DNA of 64,000 nucleotides from Agrobacterium tumefaciens (GTDB lineage Bacteria; Pseudomonadota; Alphaproteobacteria; Rhizobiales; Rhizobiaceae). Positions 54,082 to 63,295 of the stretch are shown here, in pieces. A program made the translations under genes and the position numbers. The stretch is from NCBI GenBank assembly GCA_025559845.1, contig CP048469.1:3206501-3270500 (forward strand), given 5' to 3'. The number at the start of each line of letters is the position of its first letter. Positions within the stretch are counted from its first letter, which is position 1. Below the pieces are notes generated by a model. It did no database searches. It was not told the origin of the DNA and worked only from the letters and a program-made list of their open reading frames with translations.

Positions 54082-55908
54082 TTATTCGTCGTTCATCTTC
54101 AGTGCAGCGATAAAGGCTTCCTGCGGAATTTCGACCTTGCCGAACTGGCGCATGCGCTTCTTGCCTTCCTTCTGCTTGTCCAGAAGTTTGCGCTTGCGGG
54201 TGGCGTCGCCGCCGTAGCACTTGGCCGTCACGTCCTTGCGCAGCGCGCGAACGGTTTCACGCGCAATCACCTTGCCGCCGATGGCAGCCTGGATCGGGAT
54301 CTGGAACATGTGCGGCGGGATCAGCTCTTTCAGCTTCTCGCACATGCCGCGTCCGCGACGGTCGGCAGCCGAGCGGTGAACGAGCATGGAAAGCGCATCG
54401 ACCGGATCGCCGTTGACGAGGATCGACATCTTGACGAGATCGCCCGGACGGTAATCCATGATGTTGTAATCGAAGGAGGCATAACCCTTCGAGATGGATT
54501 TCAGGCGGTCGTAGAAGTCGAATACCACTTCGTTGAGCGGCAGTTCATAGGTCAGCATCGCACGGGTGCCGACATAGGTCAGCTCCGTCTGAATGCCGCG
54601 ACGGTCCTGACACAGCTTCAGAATGCCACCGAGATAGTCATCTGGGGTCAGGATGGTTGCCTTGATCCACGGCTCGCGGATTTCATCGATCTTCACTACA
54701 TCCGGCATGTCTGCCGGGTTGTGAAGTTCCTTCTCGCTACCGTCCGTCAGGCTCATCTGGTAGACGACCGACGGTGCTGTTGCGACGAGATCGAGGTTGA
54801 ACTCGCGCTCAAGACGTTCCTGAATGATTTCCAGATGCAGAAGCCCCAGGAAACCGCAGCGGAAACCGAAGCCGAGGGCTGCCGAGCTTTCCATTTCGAA
54901 CGAGAACGACGCATCGTTGAGACGCAGCTTGCCCACGGCCGAACGCAGATCTTCGAAATCCGCAGCGTCAACCGGGAACAGGCCGCAGAAAACAACCGGC
55001 TGTGCGGGCTTGAAGCCTGGCAGAGCCTTTTCCGTCGGGCGACGGTCGTCGGTGATGGTGTCACCAACGCGCGTATCGGCGACTTCCTTGATCGATGCGG
55101 TGATGAAGCCAATCTCGCCAGGGCCGAGTGAATCGACATTCACCATCTTCGGTGTCAGCACGCCAACGCGCTCGACGCTGTATTTTGCGCCCGTACCCAT
55201 CATGCGAATCTGCTGGCCCTTGGCCAGTACGCCGTCGATGACGCGCACCAGAACCATGACGCCGAGATAGGTGTCGTACCAGCTATCGACCAGCAGCGCC
55301 TTGAGCGGGCCTTTTTCGCCTTCCGCGCTTTTCGGCGCAGGCAACTTCTGGACGATGGCTTCCAGGACATCGGGAATGCCAAGACCGGTCTTGGCGGAGA
55401 TGAGCACCGCATCGGAGGCGTCGATGCCGATGACTTCCTCGATCTGCTCCTTGATGCGGTCCGGTTCGGCCGCAGGCAGGTCGATCTTGTTGAGGACCGT
55501 CACCAGCTCATGATTGTTGTCGATGGCCTGATAAACGTTGGCTAGGGTCTGCGCTTCCACGCCCTGGCTGGCGTCGACGACGAGCAGCGAACCTTCACAG
55601 GCCGACAGCGAGCGCGAGACTTCATAGGCGAAGTCGACGTGACCGGGGGTGTCAATGAGGTTCAGCACATAGGTTTCGCCGTCGTTCGCCTTGTAGTGCA
55701 GGCGCACGGTCTGGGCCTTGATGGTAATGCCGCGCTCGCGCTCGATATCCATCGAGTCGAGAACCTGTTCCGACATATCACGTTCGGCAAGGCCGCCCGT
55801 CGACTGGATCAACCGGTCGGCCAGCGTCGATTTGCCGTGATCGATGTGGGCAACGATCGAGAAGTTGCGGATATGGTCCAGGGGCGTGCGGGTCGAATTT
55901 GTGCTCAT
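54082..55908 (-). CDS. lepA: Elongation factor 4 (LepA)
   Basis: Ribosome-binding GTPase that helps back-translocation and 30S maturation, 608 residues (E. coli 599). G1 is [14 protein letters not shown] near 19-32; the effector loop [15 protein letters not shown]3 DTPGHVDF and G4 NKIDLPAA follow; the EF-G-like domains and the LepA-specific C-terminal domain run to the end ([26 protein letters not shown], then [19 protein letters not shown]). All motifs are intact. Single gene with its own terminator. Confidence 0.97.
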   Translation of the reverse strand: MSTNSTRTPLDHIRNFSIVAHIDHGKSTLADRLIQSTGGLAERDMSEQVLDSMDIERERGITIKAQTVRLHYKANDGETYVLNLIDTPGHVDFAYEVSRSLSACEGSLLVVDASQGVEAQTLANVYQAIDNNHELVTVLNKIDLPAAEPDRIKEQIEEVIGIDASDAVLISAKTGLGIPDVLEAIVQKLPAPKSAEGEKGPLKALLVDSWYDTYLGVMVLVRVIDGVLAKGQQIRMMGTGAKYSVERVGVLTPKMVNVDSLGPGEIGFITASIKEVADTRVGDTITDDRRPTEKALPGFKPAQPVVFCGLFPVDAADFEDLRSAVGKLRLNDASFSFEMESSAALGFGFRCGFLGLLHLEIIQERLEREFNLDLVATAPSVVYQMSLTDGSEKELHNPADMPDVVKIDEIREPWIKATILTPDDYLGGILKLCQDRRGIQTELTYVGTRAMLTYELPLNEVVFDFYDRLKSISKGYASFDYNIMDYRPGDLVKMSILVNGDPVDALSMLVHRSAADRRGRGMCEKLKELIPPHMFQIPIQAAIGGKVIARETVRALRKDVTAKCYGGDATRKRKLLDKQKEGKKRMRQFGKVEIPQEAFIAALKMNDE

Positions 55909-55981
55909 GTTCCGCGCTATAGCAGGGGCTTGTGATGCCGCAAAGCGGGAATTTGGTTAAAAGCCCTTTAAAATGGGCTTT

Positions 55982-56851
55982 TCATCCCTGGAATTGCTCT
56001 GGCCAGTCGCGGCGGGTGGCGACCTGCCCCTCGGTCCGCAGTTTTGCCACTGTGGCAAGGTCGATATCGACCACGAGCAACGAACTTTCCATCACCGCAT
56101 CGCTCTCGCTTTCCGCCACGATGCCGGACGGCGGCATGCCGTAATCCGAGGGCACATAAAGCGCCGCACGACCGCGATTTTCATCGACGGCCGGCGACCA
56201 GGGTGCTTCTCCCGCTGTGGGGGAGGAGAGTACGGCATACTGGTTTTCCAGCGCCCGTGCCTGAGCGCCAATACGCACCCGGTAAGCCCCCGCCAGCGTA
56301 TCGGTGCAACTCGGCGCCAGCACCAGTTCCACACCGAGTTCGGCCAGCTTGCGGCCTAGCATCGGGAACTCGTTGTCGTAGCAGATAAGGATGCCAAGCT
56401 TGCCAAGTGCCGTGTCAAAGGCCTTGAGCCCTTCGGTACCACCGTGAATGTTCCATTGCTCGCGCTCAAAGCGCGTCATGATCTGCTTGTCCTGATATCC
56501 GATGAGGCCATCGGGTCCGAACAGCCAGGCGCGGTTGCGGAATTTTCCATCGTTGTCCTTGACCGGAGCGCTGCCCGGTTGAAAGAGAATCTGATGTTGC
56601 CGGGCCAGTTCCTCGCAAAGCTCGACCCATGAAGGGATCAGCGGCTGTATCTCCTCGATGGAACGGTGCAGATCCGAGCGTGCCTCAGGCGGCAACTGTC
56701 CGGTCAGCGTCATCGCGGAATATTCCGGCAGAAGCAGAAGTTCAGCTCCCTTGTCCTTGGCCTCCCGCACAATTGCCGAAAGATGCGCGGCATAGGCGTC
56801 CCATGTCTCGATCAGTTCAATGGCATACTGGCTGGCGGCAAGTCTGGTCAT
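55982..56851 (-). CDS. Carbon-nitrogen hydrolase (nitrilase superfamily)
   Basis: 289 residues with the Glu-Lys-Cys triad visible: LLLLPEYSAM near residue 47 (Glu), YQDKQIMTRFEREQW near 128 (Lys) and LGILICYDNEFP near 165 (Cys). Members hydrolyse amides or nitriles or act as amidases on small metabolites such as deaminated glutathione. The substrate is not predictable. The start overlaps the preceding GNAT gene by four bases (ATGA), so the pair is translationally coupled; this combination is common in bacteria. Confidence 0.87.
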   Translation of the reverse strand: MTRLAASQYAIELIETWDAYAAHLSAIVREAKDKGAELLLLPEYSAMTLTGQLPPEARSDLHRSIEEIQPLIPSWVELCEELARQHQILFQPGSAPVKDNDGKFRNRAWLFGPDGLIGYQDKQIMTRFEREQWNIHGGTEGLKAFDTALGKLGILICYDNEFPMLGRKLAELGVELVLAPSCTDTLAGAYRVRIGAQARALENQYAVLSSPTAGEAPWSPAVDENRGRAALYVPSDYGMPPSGIVAESESDAVMESSLLVVDIDLATVAKLRTEGQVATRRDWPEQFQG

Positions 56852-57450
56852 GGGGCAATTCTCTTCATCCAGAAGGACAGCGGTTTTGAACTTTTGCTCG
56901 TCTCGTCCAGGTCCTGCCAGGTAAATGTGGTGTGCAGTTCGGGGTGATGGCGATAACCGCGCTTTTCCCAGAAAGCGTTGAGCGGCACATAATCTGCAGG
57001 CCGGCGTGGATGGTTGTCCGGGCGCTCGACAGCACAGAACGTGCACCATTCGATACCACCAAGCCGTTTTGCGTGGGCTTCCCGCTCTTCGAAGAAACGC
57101 ACGCCGGCACCCTGGCCACGATACGTGTCCAGAAGCACGCTTTCGCCAAAATAGAAAATGCGCTCGGGATCGTATCCGGCGGCAATGAAGGGAGCCTTGA
57201 CCTCTTCGGTTTCGACAGCCATGGGCATGCCTGTGGACATGCCCACCACCTTGTCGCCGTCCAGTGCCAGCACGAAAACGGCACCCTCGGCCTGCGCATA
57301 GGTCGCCAGATATTCGCGTTCGTGTTCCAGCGTCCCGTCGTAAAGATAGGGGAAGGCGCGGAACACTGTAATGCGCAGATGCGCAAGGTCATCAAAATAG
57401 GGAACGGCATCAATGCCGGAAAGAGACTTGATTTCGACGGTCATGGGCAT
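56848..57450 (-). CDS. GNAT-family N-acetyltransferase
   Basis: 200 residues. The acetyl-CoA site is recognisable around GESVLLDTYRGQGAGVRFFEEREAHAK near 105-130, with Arg/Gln-x-x-Gly-x-Gly/Ala pattern. VFVLALDGDKVVGMSTGMPM is the preceding strand pair. Substrate unknown; the coupled nitrilase suggests paired acylation and deacylation or shared substrate handling. Three possible starts lie within four codons (GTG 57456, ATG 57450, ATG 57444). Confidence 0.83.
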   Translation of the reverse strand: MPMTVEIKSLSGIDAVPYFDDLAHLRITVFRAFPYLYDGTLEHEREYLATYAQAEGAVFVLALDGDKVVGMSTGMPMAVETEEVKAPFIAAGYDPERIFYFGESVLLDTYRGQGAGVRFFEEREAHAKRLGGIEWCTFCAVERPDNHPRRPADYVPLNAFWEKRGYRHHPELHTTFTWQDLDETSKSSKPLSFWMKRIAP

Positions 57451-57517
57451 TTTCACTTTCGTTTCCGCTGGTTATACCGTCATGGGAAACCTGCGCAAGC
57501 ATTGAACGGAGAAGATG

Positions 57518-57919
57518 ATGACCGCTAGTGAGACCATTCGTGCCTATTACGATGCCTTCAACCGTCAGGACATGGAGGCGTTTCTGGCGCTGCTCACTGA
57601 CGATGTCGTGCATGATATCAATCAGGGTGAGCGACAGGCGGGCAAGGCAGCCTTTGCCTCCTTCATGGATCACATGAACCGTTGCTACAAGGAAGCCCTC
57701 ACGGACATGGTCATCATGGCTGCAGAGGATGGCAAGCGCGCGTCGGCCGAATTCGTTGTGAACGGCGAATACCTTGTAACGGATGAAGGCCTGCCGGAAG
57801 CCAACGGCCAAAAATACGTCCTGCCAGCCGGAGCCTTCTTCGAACTGAAGAATGGAAAAGTGGCCCGTGTGACCAACTACTACAACCTGAATGACTGGAT
57901 TGCTCAGGTCGGGGCCTAA
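57518..57919 (+). CDS. SnoaL/ketosteroid-isomerase-like protein
   Basis: 133 residues with the NTF2-like cone fold: TIRAYYDAFNRQDMEAFLALLTDDVVHDINQGERQAGKAAFASFM at the N-terminus and KYVLPAGAFFELKNGKVARVTNYYN at the C-terminus are typical. Used by many small isomerases and hydrolases; the reaction is unknown. ACGGAG lies six bases before the second of two adjacent ATGs, which is the start used. Confidence 0.8.
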   Translation: MTASETIRAYYDAFNRQDMEAFLALLTDDVVHDINQGERQAGKAAFASFMDHMNRCYKEALTDMVIMAAEDGKRASAEFVVNGEYLVTDEGLPEANGQKYVLPAGAFFELKNGKVARVTNYYNLNDWIAQVGA

Positions 57920-57942
57920 GCCGTTTTCTATTATGATGGATG

Positions 57943-57981
57943 TTGACTCCATTATGTGAGAGTGTAATTTTCACATAATGG
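57943..57981 (+). promoter_or_regulatory. Promoter and autoregulatory palindrome spanning the XRE start codon
   Basis: TTGACT (57943-57948), 16 bases, TAATTT (57965-57970) form a promoter. A perfect 11-bp inverted repeat CCATTATGTGA / TCACATAATGG (57949-57959 and 57971-57981, 11-base spacer) covers the -10 element, the predicted start point and the ATG at 57978. Transcription would begin at or within a base or two of the ATG. Confidence 0.6.
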
Positions 57982-58556
57982 AAAACGAAGATGACATCCT
58001 TGAACGGTCTATCGGTGAGCGCATCAAATTGCTGCGCTCACGGAACAGTCTGACGCTGGACCAGCTTGCCTCTTCATCCGGCGTCAGCCGCGCGATGATT
58101 TCGCGTATAGAACGCGGCGAGGCGAGCCCGACCGCCTCACTGCTTGCCCGCATTTGCTCGGCGCTTGGACTGTCCCTTTCCGGCTTTTTCGCTGAAGACG
58201 AAGACGTGGTGTCTCCTCTGGTGCGACGGTGCGAACAGCCGCTCTGGAAAGACCCTGAAACGGGGTATGTCCGCCGCGCGATTTCGCCGCCTCGTGTCGG
58301 CTCAGACGTCGACATTGTCGAGGTCGAGTTTCCGGCCGGTGCGCGTGTCAGCTTTCCGCCGCACGCGGCAAGCCGCGGCATGACGCAATATGTCTGGGTG
58401 TTCGAGGGCACGTTGGAGATGACGACGGGCGGAGAGACCCACCGCCTGGAGCCCGGTGACTGCCTTTTCATGCCTGTTGGCGAGGGACACATATTTCATA
58501 ATTCATCCAGCATCGCCGCACGTTACGCAGTGGTGCTGGATCGCAAATCCCGCTGA
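57978..58556 (+). CDS. XRE-family regulator with cupin domain
   Basis: 192 residues. XRE helix-turn-helix (about 10-65: RIKLLRSRNSLTLDQLASSSGVSRAMISRIERGEASPTASLLARICSALGLSL) is followed by a cupin_2 domain (about 105-185) with EVEFPAGARVSFPPHA and LEPGDCLFMPVGEGHIFHN. These HipB/PuuR-like proteins sense small molecules through the cupin. There is no ribosome site upstream, and a promoter ends at the start codon, so the mRNA is probably leaderless. It precedes a GNAT gene by 16 bases and probably controls it. Confidence 0.87.
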   Translation: MENEDDILERSIGERIKLLRSRNSLTLDQLASSSGVSRAMISRIERGEASPTASLLARICSALGLSLSGFFAEDEDVVSPLVRRCEQPLWKDPETGYVRRAISPPRVGSDVDIVEVEFPAGARVSFPPHAASRGMTQYVWVFEGTLEMTTGGETHRLEPGDCLFMPVGEGHIFHNSSSIAARYAVVLDRKSR

Positions 58557-58572
58557 TTTTTTTGGAGTTTTT

Positions 58573-59121
58573 ATGGTCAGCATTCGTGTTTTGAACGCGC
58601 AGGAAACGATCGCCGCGTTGCCCGATCTGTGTGAAGTTCTTTCGGACTGTGTGAATGGCGGGGCATCCGTCGGCTTCATGCTGCCATTTACACCGGTGGA
58701 TGCGGAACCCTTCTGGCGTTCTGTGGCGGATGCCGTCGCCAATGGCGGCACGATTCATGTGGTGGCGGAAGTCGAAGGCAAGGTGGTTGGAACGGTCCAG
58801 ATCGGGCTCGCATCGAAGCCGAACCAGCCCCATCGCGGCGATCTGATGAAGTTGCTCGTACATCGCTCTGCGCGTGGGCTTGGCCTGTCGCGCCAGCTCA
58901 TGGAGGCCGTGGAAAAAGAAGCAGCTGATCTTGGTCGCAGCCTTCTTGTTCTCGATACCGCCACCGGCAGCGATGCCGAAGCGATTTATCCTCGCTTCGG
59001 CTGGGAGCGCGTTGGGGTTATTCCCGATTACGCACTTTTTCCCGACGGCAGCTATTGCGGCACGACCCTTTTTTACAAGCGGATCGGTTCAATCACTGAC
59101 CCGGCTTCAGTGTCCGGTTGA
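58573..59121 (+). CDS. GNAT-family N-acetyltransferase next to the XRE regulator
   Basis: 182 residues. HVVAEVEGKVVGTVQIGLASKPNQPHRGDLMKLLVHRSARGLGLSRQLMEAVEKEAADLG is the core, with the acetyl-CoA pyrophosphate loop at RGLGLS. LDTATGSDAEAIYPRFGWERVGVIPDYALFPDG is typical of the subgroup that acetylates small amines or antibiotics, but the substrate is not known. TTGGAG lies upstream of the ATG. The last 29 bases overlap the convergent hydrolase gene. Confidence 0.83.
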   Translation: MVSIRVLNAQETIAALPDLCEVLSDCVNGGASVGFMLPFTPVDAEPFWRSVADAVANGGTIHVVAEVEGKVVGTVQIGLASKPNQPHRGDLMKLLVHRSARGLGLSRQLMEAVEKEAADLGRSLLVLDTATGSDAEAIYPRFGWERVGVIPDYALFPDGSYCGTTLFYKRIGSITDPASVSG

Positions 59122-60169
59122 ATGCTGCCACGATCTTTGTTTCCAGCTCTGCGTGAAGATCCTTGCGATCACGCAAGCCGGCCGGTTCGCAGATAGGGTC
59201 GCGTTCGCCGACAGATTTCAGGAACGCTGCCGCGCCCGGTTTGCACACGGGCAGGAAGCTGAAATGATCGGCTTCGTCGACCTGTTCATAGACGGAGCCG
59301 GGTACCCTGGCTGCGAGCTCATCGGCAAGCACGGCAGGTGGAATCTTCCCCTTGCTGCCGAGATTGATGAAGGTCAGCGGAATGTCGATCTTTTCAAGGC
59401 TTTCCGGTTGGAACGCCAGTGCCAGACCAGGATCGACAAGCACGGCCGAACGAATGCGAGGGTCGCGGTTCTGCTGTTCAAAACGGGTTTTATCGATGCT
59501 GCCGAGATCGAGCTTAGGGACATCGATCTGCTCTTCATTCTTGTAGCCACGCCCGCCCGCAAACCATTGGCAATCCATGGAGGTGGCAAAGGTGTCGCAA
59601 TAGTTGATGTAGGATTGGAGATCGGCGCGCGCGCCGGCGATTTCCATTGCTGCGCTGCCGCCGAGCGAAAAGCCGAGGACGCCGACCTTGTCGGCATCGA
59701 TGGTACCGGTCCAATCCTTGCTGGATGTCAGTGCTGTTACGAGTGTCGAAAGATCATCAGTCCGTTCCCAGATTCTTGGGGTTTCGGCCGGGGTGGAATC
59801 GCCGCTGGTGGTGCCGGGATGGTTCGTGCCCGCCACGATGAAGCCTTCGCTTGCAAGTCTGGCTGCAATCCATGCCATGCCCTCCGCACGCGAGCCGGAG
59901 CCGTGAGAGATCAATACCAGAGGGAACTGTCCTATTTTGATTTCGGCACCTTCCAGAACCGATGCGCCTTCAAAAATGCGATTGTCGCCGGACATCGTCT
60001 GCGTGCCGTTCTTGCCTGTCGTTGGGTACCAGACGGTGACTGCCAGATCCGTTGCCCGCGCTTTCGACGGCACGGATATGATTTTCAGCCCAACCGCATC
60101 GGCGGCAAAAGCCGGACCGCAAAAAAGAGAACCGGCGAAAACGGCCGCAAGAATGTTTTTCGGTGTCAT
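59093..60169 (-). CDS. Secreted alpha/beta hydrolase (PAF-acetylhydrolase/dienelactone-hydrolase-like)
   Basis: 358 residues with a signal peptide (about 1-23, cleavage near AFA-AD). LAVTVWYPTTGKNG and FPLVLISHGSGSRAEGMAWIAARLASEGF mark the family. The nucleophile elbow GVLGFSLGG has the Ser near 167, and the His of DEADHFSFLP near 313 completes the triad with Asp (VLVDPGLAL) near 244. Acts on an ester or lactone in the periplasm. An AGAGAGG ribosome site precedes the ATG. Several Cys residues may form disulphides (SYINYCDTFATSMDCQWF). Confidence 0.83.
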   Translation of the reverse strand: MTPKNILAAVFAGSLFCGPAFAADAVGLKIISVPSKARATDLAVTVWYPTTGKNGTQTMSGDNRIFEGASVLEGAEIKIGQFPLVLISHGSGSRAEGMAWIAARLASEGFIVAGTNHPGTTSGDSTPAETPRIWERTDDLSTLVTALTSSKDWTGTIDADKVGVLGFSLGGSAAMEIAGARADLQSYINYCDTFATSMDCQWFAGGRGYKNEEQIDVPKLDLGSIDKTRFEQQNRDPRIRSAVLVDPGLALAFQPESLEKIDIPLTFINLGSKGKIPPAVLADELAARVPGSVYEQVDEADHFSFLPVCKPGAAAFLKSVGERDPICEPAGLRDRKDLHAELETKIVAAFNRTLKPGQ

Positions 60170-60279
60170 GAGAGCCTCTCTGTTTGACAAAGTAATGCTC
60201 CCGTTTTCTCTTTTGCGCGGATAAATGCGTCCTCGATCGTGTTCAAGGTCGTCCTCAAACGCGATCTGGTTCAAGAAGG

Positions 60280-61377
60280 ATGTTATGGTCGTTTGCGGAT
60301 GTTGCTGTGCTTTTCATTCCTTTACCCTTCGTTGTTGCGCTCCTTCTTGTCCTGATTTTCATTTCCTTCCTGCGAAGCAGGAGCGAACTGAAAGCCAACA
60401 GGGCGTTCCTCGCCTTGATTGCGTTTTGTGCTCTGCAGTCAGTTCTGGTCGGATTGCGTTGGGGATACGGCGTTGAGCAGGTTCGTTACATTCTGCCGGT
60501 TCTGGCGGCCTGCCTGCCACCTTTGACCTATTCTGCTTTTCACGGGCTGATCGGTCTGAGCGGCACCAGTCGGAACATCCTGTGGGGCGGCCTCCTGTTG
60601 TCGCCTTTGGTCGTGATCGCGCTGCTTTTCGTTTTTCCTGTCGTGATCGACTTCGCGCTGATTGTGATCTTTGTTGGTTACGCGGTGGCCTTGCTGCTTC
60701 TGGCGCGACAGGGTCCGGATGGATTGGATGAGGCACAGTTTGCAAGTGCCACTTCGGCGCATAGGGCTCTGGTGATTGCGGCCGTCGCCCTGTGCCTGTC
60801 CGCGACCTTCGATCTTCTGGTCTTCCTTGATTTCGAATGGACGCGTGGGGAAAATGCGGCCGCGCTGGTCAGCAATGCCAATCTTCTCGGTTTGTTGCTG
60901 ATCGGTCTGATGGCCCTTGTCGCAGGACAAAGCAAAGCGCCTCAGCTTGCCTCTGAGCCGACGCTCGAAGCGCCGATCCATTCCACTCCATCAGAAGAGG
61001 ACAGGGAGGTTCTCGAGAAGCTCGACAATCTCATGCAGGGGCAAAAATTTTATCGCGATGAAAATCTCAACCTGTCGCGACTGTCCCGCCGGTTGGGCCT
61101 GTCTGCCAGACAGATTTCCGGCGCCATCAACCGTTCCCTTGGCATCAACGTATCGCAATATGTCAATCAGCTTCGTATCCGGGAAGCCTGCCGTCAGCTC
61201 GAAGAAACCGATCAATCGGTCACGGCGATCATGTTGTCTTCGGGGTTTCAGACGAAATCCAACTTCAACCGCGAATTTCGCCGGATAACCGGCATGAGCC
61301 CGGTTGCCTGGCGCGAGCGCGAACTGTGGAAACTCGTATCGCCCAACAAAAACGGTCATCCGGAGCCAGCCGGATGA
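60280..61377 (+). CDS. Membrane-anchored AraC-family regulator
   Basis: 365 residues. About seven predicted helices fill residues 5-220. A short linker follows, then an AraC double HTH (about 255-350) with NLSRLSRRLGLSARQISGAINRSLGINVSQYVNQLRI and GFQTKSNFNREFRRITGMSPVAWRERE. The design resembles other 7-helix AraC proteins thought to sense signals at the membrane. It is divergent from the secreted hydrolase, which it may control. The ribosome site (AAGAAGG) directly abuts the ATG, so the start is less sure. Confidence 0.83.
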   Translation: MLWSFADVAVLFIPLPFVVALLLVLIFISFLRSRSELKANRAFLALIAFCALQSVLVGLRWGYGVEQVRYILPVLAACLPPLTYSAFHGLIGLSGTSRNILWGGLLLSPLVVIALLFVFPVVIDFALIVIFVGYAVALLLLARQGPDGLDEAQFASATSAHRALVIAAVALCLSATFDLLVFLDFEWTRGENAAALVSNANLLGLLLIGLMALVAGQSKAPQLASEPTLEAPIHSTPSEEDREVLEKLDNLMQGQKFYRDENLNLSRLSRRLGLSARQISGAINRSLGINVSQYVNQLRIREACRQLEETDQSVTAIMLSSGFQTKSNFNREFRRITGMSPVAWRERELWKLVSPNKNGHPEPAG

Positions 61378-61383
61378 CCGTTT
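61348..61383. terminator. Terminator embedded in the end of the AraC gene
   Basis: 14-bp perfect stem (AAACGGTCATCCGG and complement) with a 6-base loop, preceded by AA and followed by TTT only. The stop codon TGA lies within the right arm. It also serves as the terminator for the convergent TRAP receptor gene. Confidence 0.75.
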
Positions 61384-61404
61384 GATCAGGCAGAAGATGC
61401 GTGA

Positions 61405-62568
<1,164 letters not shown>

Positions 62569-62681
62569 CTACTAATCATTTATCCTTGATGCCATCAAGA
62601 GGATATTTCTGAAAATTGCGCCCGGCTTGCTTCACGCGTGAAGATTGTTGCGACGATACTATCGCCAGGCGTCTATTATCG

Positions 62682-63155
62682 TCAGGAACGTGCTTTTTTC
62701 AGGGCGGGATCGTCCAGCGCCGGATTATAAAACAGCGAAAGCGTGAGACTTCTGGCAATCCGTTGAGCGGTTTCCATAAACCACGCATGGGCCTCGCGAC
62801 TGGGGGCGATATCGGCCAAAGTTGCGGAGAACAGATCTAGCCATTGCGGGAATAGCTCTGCCGTCATGTTTTCCACGCCAACATGGGCCTGAACAGGCTT
62901 GCCGCCATAACCGCCGTTCTTGAAGGCAACCGCGGACCAGAAGCGTTTCATCTTTCCCATGTGCTCCGGCCAGCGTCCGTCGAGGCGGGCGGCGAAAACC
63001 GGACCGAGTGTAGGATGCTGCAAAACGCGCGCGTAAAAGGTTTCCACCAGAAGGTCGATAAACTGGGCATCGACTCCAATCGCCGCCATGGCCTCTTCTG
63101 CCCGGTGCTGGATCTCCGCATTGTGTGCCGCTTTCGCGTCGAACCGTTCCTGCAT
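62682..63155 (-). CDS. Group III truncated haemoglobin
   Basis: 157 residues, 2-on-2 globin of group III. Proximal His91 in KPVQAHVGV, distal pocket Phe/Tyr in VETFYARVLQHPTLGPVF near 37-54, MKRFWSAVAFKNGGYGGKP near 69-87 and the conserved Trp of FPQWLDLF near 107 fit the group. It binds oxygen or NO; detoxification of NO or H2O2 is proposed for relatives. An AAAGGAGAAAG ribosome site precedes the ATG. It is divergent from mbfA, with two Irr boxes between, linking it to iron or haem status. Confidence 0.88.
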   Translation of the reverse strand: MQERFDAKAAHNAEIQHRAEEAMAAIGVDAQFIDLLVETFYARVLQHPTLGPVFAARLDGRWPEHMGKMKRFWSAVAFKNGGYGGKPVQAHVGVENMTAELFPQWLDLFSATLADIAPSREAHAWFMETAQRIARSLTLSLFYNPALDDPALKKARS

Positions 63156-63219
63156 GGCTTTCTCCTTTCAGCGGAATTTAGGGTGGATTTGAGCCATTCA
63201 CAATGCGACCTTTCGCCAT

Positions 63220-63283
63220 ATTAGAATTATTCTAAAAATTCTTGATCTGGCGCGCGGAGAGTTGTATTTAGAATTATTCTAAA
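63220..63283. promoter_or_regulatory. Tandem Irr boxes (ICE) between the truncated haemoglobin and mbfA
   Basis: Box 1 at 63220-63236 (ATTAGAATTATTCTAAA) has one mismatch; box 2 at 63267-63283 (TTTAGAATTATTCTAAA) matches the ICE consensus TTTAGAA-N3-TTCTAAA exactly. They are 47 bases apart, start to start. Box 2 ends 12 bases before the mbfA ATG. Established knowledge: Irr represses mbfA in A. tumefaciens when iron is low. Confidence 0.88.
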
Positions 63284-63295
63284 AAGGCCATTCTC

